Assembly (NCBI GenBank): GCA_964459305.1
Contig: CAYWNA010000023.1
Span: 1 to 64,000 of the forward strand
From: CAYWNA01 sp964459305
GTDB taxonomy: Bacteria; Planctomycetota; Planctomycetia; Pirellulales; Pirellulaceae
Reading direction: 5' to 3'
Length of the DNA stretch: 64,000 nt
Part shown: piece after piece, positions 8,880 to 17,349 of the stretch
Numbering within the stretch: the stretch's first letter is position 1
How the letters are laid out: each line of letters starts with the position of its first letter
Made by a program: the position numbers and the translations under genes
The notes under the pieces: model-generated
Seen by the model: the letters and a program-made list of their open reading frames with translations, nothing else
Told to the model about the DNA's origin: nothing
Databases searched by the model: none

Positions 8880-9172
8880 TAGTCGATTGGTCTCTCCTTC
8901 GAAACCCTCGTGCCTTGTCGCACGGCGTGCATAAGCGAACCCTGAAGACTAAGGCTTTCTTGCTGTTTTCACAAGAGTGCGGGGGCCGAATTCCCCACAC
9001 CCACAACGCCGAAAATCTGCCGCAAGCAACCCATTGTAGGGTGTTCCGGCGGCTCTTTTCCGAATAGATTGACTGGTGATCCAGGTTCGGATCGGATCGT
9101 GGTTTTTCGAGATTTGTCACCATTGCATGTGTTACTAACCGCTCCTACTCAAGCCAAGCATCTGCCACTCCC

Positions 9173-9949
9173 ATGTGTATACTTGCCATTCAGTATCAAT
9201 TGGTTCCCGATTCGCCCATCCTCGTAGCGGCCAACCGCGAGGAGTTTTACGACCGTCCTTGGCAACCGCCCTCAATCCAGTCTGGCAAGCCGCGAATCTT
9301 GTGCGGCATCGATCAGCAGGCCGGCGGCGCCTGGTTGGGTGTGAACCAGAACGGGATGTTCGTTGGAGTCTGTAATCGCTCGAAGCTGTTTCCTCCGCTC
9401 GCTCCGCGTTCGCGCGGGGTGTTATGTCGCGAGTTGTTGCGGTGTGGATCGGCTCGCGAGGCCGTCGATCAGGCGATGGAAGAGTTGACGACCGGCAAGT
9501 ACGATGGCGTCAACTATGTGATTGCTGATTCGGAAAGCGCGTGGGGCGTCCATGGTGGCGACGATTTGGACGTCGTCGAGCTGGAGCAGGGACTTAGCAT
9601 TGTCGCCAACAAGGACGTGAACGACCCCCGCGACGAACGGGTCCAATTGGCCCACCGGCTCTTGACCCTGCAGACGCTCGACTCGCCTGTCAAGTTCCTG
9701 GCTGTAGCCAGTAAGGTTTTCGCTCGAGCCCCGTCGCCGCCCGGCCGTGCAACCATGGTGGTTCGTGGCAAGGAATACGGCACACTCAACTCGACCTTGC
9801 TCGCTTTGGGCAAAAAGCCACGGGATGCGATTTATCAGTTCGCCAACGGCTCGCCTGACAAAGCGAAGTACGAAGACTACTCACCGATGCTTCGCGACAT
9901 CCTCAGTCGCGGCCTTCGGGAGGCGCGTGCAAAGACGACGAAAGCGTAG
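9173..9949 (+). CDS. NRDE-family protein (DUF833, TANGO2-like)
   Basis: A 258-residue protein of the NRDE/TANGO2 family, named after a conserved Asn-Arg-Asp-Glu; here the motif reads AANREEFYDRP (about 22-32). Cys2 directly after the initiator Met (MCILA) is the expected N-terminal nucleophile of this Ntn-hydrolase-like fold. GGAWLGVNQNGMFVGVCNR follows at about 53-72, also typical. The biochemical role of bacterial members is not established; the eukaryotic homologue is linked to haem and lipid handling. No signal peptide, so cytosolic. It is a single gene ending just before a clear stem-loop terminator. Confidence 0.85.
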   Translation: MCILAIQYQLVPDSPILVAANREEFYDRPWQPPSIQSGKPRILCGIDQQAGGAWLGVNQNGMFVGVCNRSKLFPPLAPRSRGVLCRELLRCGSAREAVDQAMEELTTGKYDGVNYVIADSESAWGVHGGDDLDVVELEQGLSIVANKDVNDPRDERVQLAHRLLTLQTLDSPVKFLAVASKVFARAPSPPGRATMVVRGKEYGTLNSTLLALGKKPRDAIYQFANGSPDKAKYEDYSPMLRDILSRGLREARAKTTKA

Positions 9950-9981
9950 GCCGTATCCATCGAGAAATTGGTTGAAATAGT

Positions 9982-10010
9982 CAGGGGGCGAGAGCCCCCT
10001 GGTTTGTTTT
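9982..10010 (+). terminator. Rho-independent terminator of the NRDE gene
   Basis: CAGGGGGC, GAGA, GCCCCCTG form a perfect 8-bp stem with a GAGA tetraloop at 9982-10001, followed by a T-rich run GTTTGTTTT. It lies 32 nt after the NRDE stop codon. Confidence 0.75.
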
Positions 10011-10027
10011 GGGAGTAATGGAATGCT

Positions 10028-10059
10028 GGAGTGATGGAATTCCAGGACTCCATCGCTCC
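10028..10059. repeat. Short inverted repeat (GGAGTGATGGA)
   Basis: GGAGTGATGGA at 10028-10038 pairs with TCCATCGCTCC at 10049-10059 with one mismatch. It sits between the NRDE terminator and mnmG and looks like one of the small intergenic palindromes of this genome. Confidence 0.6.
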
Positions 10060-10124
10060 AACTCTTCTTGACCAACGTCGACCCTTTGATGTCGATGTGG
10101 AACCTGTGACGGGTTGACTCCCTG

Positions 10125-11951
10125 ATGACGCTCTGCAGCTACGAATACGACGTTGTGGTAGTCGGCGCAGGTCACGCCGGGACGGAAGCGGCGATGGCTG
10201 CCGCGCGCATGGGAGCGCGGGTGGCCCTGTTGACCACCAACCTGGATACCGTGGCGCAGATGAGCTGCAACCCGGCGATTGGCGGCGTGGCAAAAGGTCA
10301 CATCGTCCGCGAGATCGATGCCTTGGGCGGCGCGATGGCCCGCGCGATCGATGCTACGGGAATTCAGTTCCGTATGCTCAATTGCCGGAAGGGCCCCGCC
10401 ATGCACAGCCCGCGGGCCCAAGCAGACAAAAAGGCTTACCAGTTTGAAGTAAAGCGGATCTCGGAAGAGCAGAACAATCTCGACCTGTGCCAAGAAACGG
10501 TCGAAGATATCCTGACGGAAGACCACGGCACGGGAATGCGGGTCTGTGGCGTACGCACGCTTGCAGACGCGATTTACCGCGCTTCTGCCGTGATCCTCAC
10601 CACCGGGACGTTCATGCAGGCGCTGATGCACATCGGGGAAGCCAAGGTGCCGGGCGGTCGAGCGGGCGAGGGGACCACCGTCGGCCTTAGTAGCGAGCTC
10701 CGACGATTGGGTATTCGTGTCGAGCGGTTTAAGACCGGCACGCCGGCGCGCATCAACGGACGCACGATTGACTATTCGCGAATTGAAATGCAGCCGGGCG
10801 ACGAGCTGCCGCAGCCCTTTTCCTTCCTGACGGATGAGCTCTCCGTCGAGCAACTGCCTTGCTGGATTACTTGCACGAACGAACAGGTCCACCAACTGAT
10901 TCGCGATAATCTGCATCGGGCGCCGATGTACACCGGCCAGATCTGTTCCAGCGGCCCGCGATACTGTCCGTCGATCGAAGACAAGGTAGTGCGGTTCTCC
11001 GACAAGCCGCAGCACCAGTTGTTTCTGGAGCCAGAAGGTCGCAACACGCGGGAAGTCTACGTCAACGGCATTTCTACCAGCTTGCCACGCGACATCCAGG
11101 ACCAGATGTTCCAATTGATACCGGGACTGGAAAACGCCCAGATCATGCGGTACGGCTATGCGATCGAGTACGACTATTGTCCACCGGACCAACTTCGTCC
11201 GACCCTGGAAACGAAACGCGTGCCGGGTCTGTATTTCGCGGGCCAGATCAACGGAACCACTGGTTACGAAGAAGCCGGCGCGCAGGGCCTAATGGCCGGC
11301 GCCAACGCCGTCCTGGGTCTGCGGGGCGACGAACCGCTGATACTTCGCCGCGACCAGGCATACATCGGCGTCATGATTGACGACTTGGTGACCTGCGGCG
11401 TGGATGAACCTTACCGGATGTTCACAAGCCGCGCGGAATACCGGCTTTTGCTCCGCCAAGACAATGCGGACCGGCGCCTTACGCCGCATGGCCGCCGAGT
11501 CGGTCTGGTGGACGAGGAGCGTTGGCGGCGGCTGGAGCGGAAAGAGGCAGGAATCGAACGTGTGACGAAATTGCTCGATTCGAATCGGACCGACGGCGTG
11601 ACGTTCGCCAAATACCTGCGGCGTCCAGAAGTCACCTGGCAAGATATCGTCGAACGCCTGCCGGAGTTGGCCATCGTGGACGAGCAGGTCGCCCGGCAAG
11701 TCGTCAACGACACCAAGTACTCCGGCTACATTGCGCGCCAAGAACAGCAAGTCGCTCGACAGCAGCGGTTATCCCACAAGCGTATTCCAGACGATTTCGA
11801 CTACGCAAACATCACACATCTGCGCACCGAGGCTCGCCAGAAATTATCGCGGATACAGCCCGCGAGCATCGACCAGGCAAGTCGCATTAGCGGCATCACG
11901 CCGGCAGACGTGGCGCTGGTGATGGTGCACCTGGAGGGAAAGGCCAAGTAG
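10125..11951 (+). CDS. mnmG: tRNA uridine-5-carboxymethylaminomethyl modification enzyme MnmG (GidA)
   Basis: FAD-dependent subunit that, with the GTPase MnmE, modifies U34 in the wobble position of several tRNAs. The 608-residue length is close to the family norm of about 620. The dinucleotide-binding GAGHAG is at 14-19; the conserved SCNPAIGGVAKGH with its catalytic-region Cys (Cys48) follows. Other family blocks are LNCRKGPAMHSPRAQADK, PRYCPSIEDKVVRF and GTTGYEEAGAQGLMAGANA, and the helical C-terminal MnmE/tRNA-binding domain ends in ISGITPADVALVMVHL. mnmE and rsmG, frequent neighbours in other bacteria, are not here. It converges with the DUF502 gene, with only 5 nt between the stops. Confidence 0.97.
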   Translation: MTLCSYEYDVVVVGAGHAGTEAAMAAARMGARVALLTTNLDTVAQMSCNPAIGGVAKGHIVREIDALGGAMARAIDATGIQFRMLNCRKGPAMHSPRAQADKKAYQFEVKRISEEQNNLDLCQETVEDILTEDHGTGMRVCGVRTLADAIYRASAVILTTGTFMQALMHIGEAKVPGGRAGEGTTVGLSSELRRLGIRVERFKTGTPARINGRTIDYSRIEMQPGDELPQPFSFLTDELSVEQLPCWITCTNEQVHQLIRDNLHRAPMYTGQICSSGPRYCPSIEDKVVRFSDKPQHQLFLEPEGRNTREVYVNGISTSLPRDIQDQMFQLIPGLENAQIMRYGYAIEYDYCPPDQLRPTLETKRVPGLYFAGQINGTTGYEEAGAQGLMAGANAVLGLRGDEPLILRRDQAYIGVMIDDLVTCGVDEPYRMFTSRAEYRLLLRQDNADRRLTPHGRRVGLVDEERWRRLERKEAGIERVTKLLDSNRTDGVTFAKYLRRPEVTWQDIVERLPELAIVDEQVARQVVNDTKYSGYIARQEQQVARQQRLSHKRIPDDFDYANITHLRTEARQKLSRIQPASIDQASRISGITPADVALVMVHLEGKAK

Positions 11952-11956
11952 ACGTC

Positions 11957-12556
11957 TTATGTCTGATCCGCTTGGGGGCTCTTCAGGTTGATATCGGTCT
12001 TTCCCAAGGCCACCAGGGCTTTAAGTGTCTCGTTCACTGGCATCTCAAGCTGTCGGACGTTCTCTTGCTCCATGACGACGAGGCGGCCTGTTGTTGGCGT
12101 CGGGGAAGCGGGAACGAAGATCAACAGCTTTGTCTTGCCGTCTTCGTCCGTCACCTTGTTGGTGACCAAGCCGAGTTCCTCCGATTGATCGTTTAGCCCC
12201 GGTACCAGTACCACGTCTTGAAATATGGCGTCTTCGCCCTTCCCATAGCCCAAAATCTGCTTGAGCGTCTGATATAGTCGCCCCAAGGCGGGGAGGCGAT
12301 CCAGTAGACGATCTAGTCGAGACCACAACCATTTCCCCACAAACGTGCTGACACCCAATCCGACGAGATAGACAAGAGCAAAGCTCACCAGCAGCCCGAA
12401 GCCAGGGAAATAGAACGGCAGCTTCGACAAACCGGAATTGGCGATTTGAGATTCCACATACCCGATCGTAATGATCAATCCAGCAATGGGCAGGATGGCC
12501 ACTGCGCCAGCGATCAGGCACCGCGTTATGTGTCCTCGAATATTCAACATGGCCAA
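11957..12556 (-). CDS. DUF502 inner-membrane protein
   Basis: A 199-residue DUF502 protein: two hydrophobic segments near the N-terminus (about 11-31 and 50-72) flank a periplasmic loop, followed by LPALGRLYQTLKQILGY and a soluble C-terminal domain containing VPASPTPTTGRLVVM, the most conserved block of the family. Function is unknown; homologues occur widely in bacteria and plant chloroplasts. The start appears to be TTG at 12556: AGGAG lies 7 nt upstream at 12564-12568, whereas the next ATG (12550) would be 13 nt away. That start gives MAMLNIRGHITRC. Confidence 0.9.
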   Translation of the reverse strand: MAMLNIRGHITRCLIAGAVAILPIAGLIITIGYVESQIANSGLSKLPFYFPGFGLLVSFALVYLVGLGVSTFVGKWLWSRLDRLLDRLPALGRLYQTLKQILGYGKGEDAIFQDVVLVPGLNDQSEELGLVTNKVTDEDGKTKLLIFVPASPTPTTGRLVVMEQENVRQLEMPVNETLKALVALGKTDINLKSPQADQT

Positions 12557-12598
12557 TTTCGGTCTCCTGCGCGCATCTTTCGTAATGTTTGCGGCTGC

Positions 12599-15500
12599 TC
12601 AACGGTTCAACGACGCCTGCAATGTCGGAGGTCGTCGGTGGATTGTCTTCAAGTCGCGTCGTGGATGCTGCCATGCTCTGTCCACTGCGGTGTCCACGAT
12701 TTGGAGGAGGGATTGGTAGTCCGGATCGGCTCGATCCTCGTATACAGGTTCGCCACATTTGCCGGTTCCACCAGCCGACTTCGACAATGGCGCAACAAGG
12801 AATGGGCTCCGTACTGGCTGGTGAATATCGATCCATTCCGCGCGTGTCACCTCGCCGGCTTGATGGCAAGATGCGCAGCGCCGAGCGTGAACCGCGGTGA
12901 TGTGTTCGAGCAATTCGCGGTCGTTCGGCAGGCTGTACGCCGGCTGCTCTGCCCGTTTGTTCACGAACCGGTCGTGGTACGGGGCGTTCGCATCGATCCA
13001 CATCGCCAGCCGCAAACGTTCCTCCCGGCTGAGCTTGACTTCGGCCGCATGGTTTTGATCCGCCAACGCCGAAATCAGCTTGCTCTGGTGCGAACCGTAG
13101 GCCATTGGCGGCGTGATGCTGGCATCCTGGGCACGTGCGGGCGACAGCGACACAAGGCCCTTTTCCAGAATGGTCTCGAAGGCGCGGTTGTGGCCATAGT
13201 CTGCGATGGCAGGATCGTGCGAGATCAGTCCACCGCAGAAATCCAAACCGCCTTCCGGCTTCAAACCGCCGTGACATCGCACGCACTGCCGGTCCAGGAT
13301 AGGCTGGATATCCCGCAGGAAGCTGATCGGCCGGTTGCCCCAGGGCGGCGGCGTGGGAAGGGACGGCTCGCGTGCAAGCGCGAGCGTCTCGATCGGCAAC
13401 GTGTCCAACGGGGTCACGCCACGGCTCTCATGGCAGCCGACGCACGCGCGGGCCTCGCCGGGCTGGAAGCTGATAAAGCTCCGCATGCGGCGTAGTTCCT
13501 TGCGATTCTCGTCTAGCAACTGGAAATACACGGCCGTGTCGACGGGAACGCGGAAATGGGCGCTGCCATCGGCTTCGATCGGCACGTCGCCCAAGATGCG
13601 GATCGGGGTCCAGTTCGTCAGGTTCTTCCGCTCGGCGCCGGGGCCGCCGTAGCGATGGTCTTCGCCGAATCGTTGGCCTCCGCGAGTGTTATCGTAGGGC
13701 CAGCCGATCGGCTCGGCGATCCGCAGATAGCGGGCCTGCGATGGGTCGATCCCTTCGCAGCCGTAGGTCACGTCGCTCACCACGCAGGTCGCGTAGTCCG
13801 CCGTTGGATCGGTGACATCGGGCAACACCGGCGGCACGGGCCGCGGACGTAGCGGCATCGGGACGAAGCACGAGATCGTTGGGTCACGGTAGATCAGTTC
13901 TTTGTTGCCAAACACATCGACCAGGTACAAGCCATAGCCGATGGGATTGGTCGTCTTGTTGCCGTAGGTGTACGCCACCAGGAAAAACTTGTCGGACAAG
14001 GCCCAGGGCGTCGAGTAGAAACCGTCCTGGTCCTTGACGCCGCCTTCCGGCACGGGCACGCCGTCCATGCCGCCCTCCGGCGGTCTGATATCCGGCGTAA
14101 CGATCCCGATCCCTGTCGGATCGTTGATCCCAACCGACGTATCAATGATGACCAAGGGTCCGACCGCCAATGTGTGATGGCCGGCCGCGACGGCCACCAG
14201 CTTGTTGCTGTTTGGGATCGATCGCACGTCTTCCAGCGCCCAGGGATTGACGAAATGCTGTTTGAAGATGGCATCCGCACACGTGCCGTCCGGCCGCACG
14301 ACCCACAGCGATTGGATGAAGGCCCAACTTCGCTCGTGGTATTCCCATCGTGTGTATCCGATCAGGCCGTTGTCCAGACAATGAGGCAAATAATCGCCGT
14401 CTTTGTTGACGCTCAACCGTCGGACGTTGCTTCCGTCCGGCCCCATGACGTACAAGTTGCAGCTCGTTTCGTCCTTATCGTATTCGTTGCACTGCAGCGA
14501 GGTGCCGCAGCGTTCGGAGACGAAGCAGATATCGCCGTTGGGCAGATAGGTCGGGTCCAGGTCGCTCCACTCGCCGTCGGTCAATTGCCGAACCTGCCGC
14601 CCGTCGAAGCCGGCCTCGAAGATGTGGATCGGTTCCACCTCGCGACGCAGCCGGTAGCTTTCGCGACGGTCCAGCCATCCGGCGGGCGGCTGGTCGCTTG
14701 CCGCCTTGGCGTAGCCGAATACCACGCGATCGGCGTCCCACCACAGATCCATGCCATGCACATGGCCGGGACCCAGCGCACCATCGAGCACATTCCGTAC
14801 GTGCGGTTCCTCGTCTGGCCCATTGATCGCCAGTATGCAGATGTCACCGCCAGGCCGCGAGACCCACGGCATGTGGTTCAGGCAGACGTCGGGGTAGGTT
14901 TCTTGAGTGAACCGCTTGACAAACACCAACCGATCGAAGTTCAACAAGGGGTTGGAGAACGAAAGCCGCCGGATTGCCCAACGAACTTTACAGTAGAGCG
15001 ACCGCAGTGCTTCATCCGTTGCGTCATCGCCCATCTTCTCCAGTTGCACCGCCGCCTCGTCCAACTCACGCTCGGCCGCGCGTGTATCCACGCCGGCCGT
15101 ACGGAGATCGGCAGCCAGCATTCGTCCGCGTTCGAGAAAGTACCGAGTGGGATACGGTTCGGCAGGTTCGATCAGGACGTGAGGCTTGACGGTGGACCAC
15201 TGGCTGACGCTGCTCTGATCGGCGGGTTGTTTCAGTGCGATATTCTTCTGGAGGGCTTCTGTGCCGTAGACTTCCACTTCGTCCAAATGAAACCAGATGG
15301 GATCGCTGCTGCGGACTTGTAGGCGAACGAATCGAGCGGCAACCGGCGGTTTCAACGTGACGGTCAGCGGCTCGCCACGTCCCACGCCTCCGAAGAACGT
15401 GCCCTGGTTGTCGTGTCGCAGAGCCCATTTTTCGCCTTCGTCGGAAGTGAAGACCAGCAGATTGTCGGCATTGTGGAGACCGGGAGCGTAATCAAGTCGG

Positions 15501-15838
15501 TTGTAGACGATGATTCTGCCAATCGATTGTGGCTCGCCCAAATCGACCTGCCACCACGGATTCGGTGTTCGATCCGTGTGAAATGCGTACTTGCCGTCCT
15601 TCACTCCGTCGACCGCACCGGCTGCGTCTGCGAATGTCGGTACTTGCGTGCCTGCACCTCCGGGCAGTTTCCGCCAGGCGTTGGCCTGACGGAGCCAATC
15701 GGCTTGGATCTGATCACCGTACGAATCGGCGAGACAACGGGGGGCGGGAAGCCCAATCGACAGCCCGAACACGAAAAGGCCCACGTATGGCAGGCCAAAC
15801 ACAAAGTGTACCATCAAACGCAACCAGCCAAATCTCAT
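12599..15838 (-). CDS. Secreted discoidin / HzsA-like beta-propeller / multi-haem protein
   Basis: Start set at ATG 15838, with AGGAGG 6 nt upstream; this gives 1,079 residues with a hydrophobic signal segment. Residues about 35-185 form an F5/8 type C (discoidin) sugar-binding domain (WWQVDLGEPQSIGRIIVYNR). Next comes a TolB-like propeller resembling the N-terminal and middle parts of the hydrazine synthase alpha subunit (HzsA), with blades such as GFDGRQVRQLTDGEWSDLDP. Three c-type haem motifs follow: CVGCH (about 800-804), CVRCH (about 853-857) and CASCH (about 989-993). Such HzsA-like proteins are common in planctomycetes that do not perform anammox, so hydrazine synthesis should not be assumed. 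Likely periplasmic redox or carbohydrate-associated function, unknown in detail. Confidence 0.8.
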   Translation of the reverse strand: MRFGWLRLMVHFVFGLPYVGLFVFGLSIGLPAPRCLADSYGDQIQADWLRQANAWRKLPGGAGTQVPTFADAAGAVDGVKDGKYAFHTDRTPNPWWQVDLGEPQSIGRIIVYNRLDYAPGLHNADNLLVFTSDEGEKWALRHDNQGTFFGGVGRGEPLTVTLKPPVAARFVRLQVRSSDPIWFHLDEVEVYGTEALQKNIALKQPADQSSVSQWSTVKPHVLIEPAEPYPTRYFLERGRMLAADLRTAGVDTRAAERELDEAAVQLEKMGDDATDEALRSLYCKVRWAIRRLSFSNPLLNFDRLVFVKRFTQETYPDVCLNHMPWVSRPGGDICILAINGPDEEPHVRNVLDGALGPGHVHGMDLWWDADRVVFGYAKAASDQPPAGWLDRRESYRLRREVEPIHIFEAGFDGRQVRQLTDGEWSDLDPTYLPNGDICFVSERCGTSLQCNEYDKDETSCNLYVMGPDGSNVRRLSVNKDGDYLPHCLDNGLIGYTRWEYHERSWAFIQSLWVVRPDGTCADAIFKQHFVNPWALEDVRSIPNSNKLVAVAAGHHTLAVGPLVIIDTSVGINDPTGIGIVTPDIRPPEGGMDGVPVPEGGVKDQDGFYSTPWALSDKFFLVAYTYGNKTTNPIGYGLYLVDVFGNKELIYRDPTISCFVPMPLRPRPVPPVLPDVTDPTADYATCVVSDVTYGCEGIDPSQARYLRIAEPIGWPYDNTRGGQRFGEDHRYGGPGAERKNLTNWTPIRILGDVPIEADGSAHFRVPVDTAVYFQLLDENRKELRRMRSFISFQPGEARACVGCHESRGVTPLDTLPIETLALAREPSLPTPPPWGNRPISFLRDIQPILDRQCVRCHGGLKPEGGLDFCGGLISHDPAIADYGHNRAFETILEKGLVSLSPARAQDASITPPMAYGSHQSKLISALADQNHAAEVKLSREERLRLAMWIDANAPYHDRFVNKRAEQPAYSLPNDRELLEHITAVHARRCASCHQAGEVTRAEWIDIHQPVRSPFLVAPLSKSAGGTGKCGEPVYEDRADPDYQSLLQIVDTAVDRAWQHPRRDLKTIHRRPPTLQASLNR

Positions 15839-16000
15839 CGCGGACCTCCTCGGACTGCGCAGGATCGAAAGTGTCAGATTCGCCCGCATTGTACCAGCAT
15901 TGCGACGAAAAAGCCAAAACGCCAAAAGTAGTGTGCGGCCAGATTCTATGACAAAAGGAGCGTTGCCCCGGTTTGCGGTTGCGTCCGCTTCACATCGAAC

Positions 16001-17326
16001 TCACAGAGTCCAGCCTTTGCGGTAGGGTGGGGTGATGTAGCGTTCGGCTTCCGGGCAGTTGGTGGCCTTGAGGTTTTCCGCATCCCATTGAAGGTCGGCG
16101 CCCACGCGGTACGCCACGTTCCCCAGCAAGACCATCTCGGTCAATGGGCCGCCGTAGTCGAAACGGCAGGCGGTTGGGCTTCCGGTTTTGCAGGCTGCGA
16201 TCCATTCGCGATAGTGGGCGCTTGCGTCCCATTCCTCCATTCGCCCGGGTCCTTTCTGCTTGGGCCATTTCGCCGGCGGGTGGTCGCGGTACTTCGACTC
16301 CGGCAGCAGCTTCCAACGGAACAGGTCGGCCAGCAGCATGCCGTCGCGACCGACAAACAGCACGCCCCACCGCCAATCCGCTGGATCGACGTGGGCCGAC
16401 AGCACCGCAGGCTTCGTGCCGTGGCACCACGTCAACGTCAGCGGCGGAAGTTCGCCGCGGGCGGGAAATTCGTAGCGGACGCGTATCGACTGGGGCGTGG
16501 TTTCCGGATGCACCGGAGGGCCCTCGGCGTGGATCGAACGGGGAGAGCCCAGCGAGAGCGCCTTGAACGGCAGGTCCAGGATGTGGCATCCCAAGTTGCC
16601 CGTCTCGCCCGTGCCGAAATCCCACCAGAAACGCCATCGATACGGGACGTAAGCCGGATGGTACGGACGCTCGGGCGATGGACCGAGCCACAGGTCCCAC
16701 TTCAAGCGTCGCGGAATGGGTGGCGTTTCCGTCGGCAGCTCGCCCCCGCCGCGATTCCCGCCGATCCAGACGTGGCACTCCTGGACTTGACCGATCGTGC
16801 CGGAGCGAACCAACTCGACCGCACGATGATAGTTCTCCCAGCAGTGCCGCTGAATCCCCAACTGGGTTGCCAGTTTTTTTTCGGCGGCAAGCTCGGTCAT
16901 CATCCGCGCCTCGCTGATCGTGCGCGTCAATGGCTTTTCGCAGTAGCAGTGCTTGCCCATCTTCATCGCCATCACGCTGGCCGGGGCGTGGGTGTGGTCG
17001 GGAGTACTGACGACCACCGCGTCGATCTCCCGGTCCATCTCGTCCAACATCTTGCGGAAATCGTGGTGTTTCCTTGCCTTGGGATAGGTGTCGAACGCAT
17101 CACCCGCGCGCTGCTCGTCGACGTCGCATAGCGCGACGATGTTCTCGCCTTGACCGGCCACGGCGTCCAGGTTGACCCTGCCGCGACACCCGACGCCGAT
17201 GACCGCCACGTTCAGCTTTTCATTGGGCGAGGTCTGCCCGGCCCGGGTGCCGCTGGACGTCCAGAGTCCAAAGCCTGCCAGGGCCGTGTTTCGCAGCATC
17301 TGACGACGATGTAGTTGCCTTGTCAT
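16001..17326 (-). CDS. Tat-exported Gfo/Idh/MocA-family oxidoreductase
   Basis: A 441-residue oxidoreductase with a twin-arginine signal (RR at 7-8, then a hydrophobic stretch to about 29). The Rossmann motif VAVIGVGCRGR is at about 40-50 and the EKP motif at 130-132 (YCEKPLTRT). The C-terminal domain belongs to the planctomycete type with a GETGNLGCHILDLPF active-site segment and a Trp-rich second half. A ribosome site AGGAG lies 9 nt upstream of the ATG. Such exported members are thought to oxidise or hydrolyse sugars using a bound cofactor, as in the glycosidase family GH109; substrate unknown. It is 24 nt downstream of a second member, so the two are likely co-transcribed. Confidence 0.9.
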   Translation of the reverse strand: MTRQLHRRQMLRNTALAGFGLWTSSGTRAGQTSPNEKLNVAVIGVGCRGRVNLDAVAGQGENIVALCDVDEQRAGDAFDTYPKARKHHDFRKMLDEMDREIDAVVVSTPDHTHAPASVMAMKMGKHCYCEKPLTRTISEARMMTELAAEKKLATQLGIQRHCWENYHRAVELVRSGTIGQVQECHVWIGGNRGGGELPTETPPIPRRLKWDLWLGPSPERPYHPAYVPYRWRFWWDFGTGETGNLGCHILDLPFKALSLGSPRSIHAEGPPVHPETTPQSIRVRYEFPARGELPPLTLTWCHGTKPAVLSAHVDPADWRWGVLFVGRDGMLLADLFRWKLLPESKYRDHPPAKWPKQKGPGRMEEWDASAHYREWIAACKTGSPTACRFDYGGPLTEMVLLGNVAYRVGADLQWDAENLKATNCPEAERYITPPYRKGWTL

Positions 17327-17349
17327 GGTCAGTTTCTCCTGCTGCTTCG

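Noticed and set aside
9981..11192. 403-codon minus-strand ORF opposite mnmG
   Set aside because: It is the reverse-frame shadow of the highly conserved mnmG gene; its composition shows no protein motif and it has no ribosome site.
12045..13286. 413-codon minus-strand ORF overlapping the DUF502 and haem-protein genes
   Set aside because: Out-of-frame shadow running over two well-supported genes on the same strand.
12599..15838. True hydrazine synthase subunit (anammox)
   Set aside because: Only the alpha-subunit-like propeller resemblance is present, combined with a discoidin domain; no HzsB/C-like genes or other anammox genes are nearby, and HzsA-like proteins are widespread in non-anammox planctomycetes.
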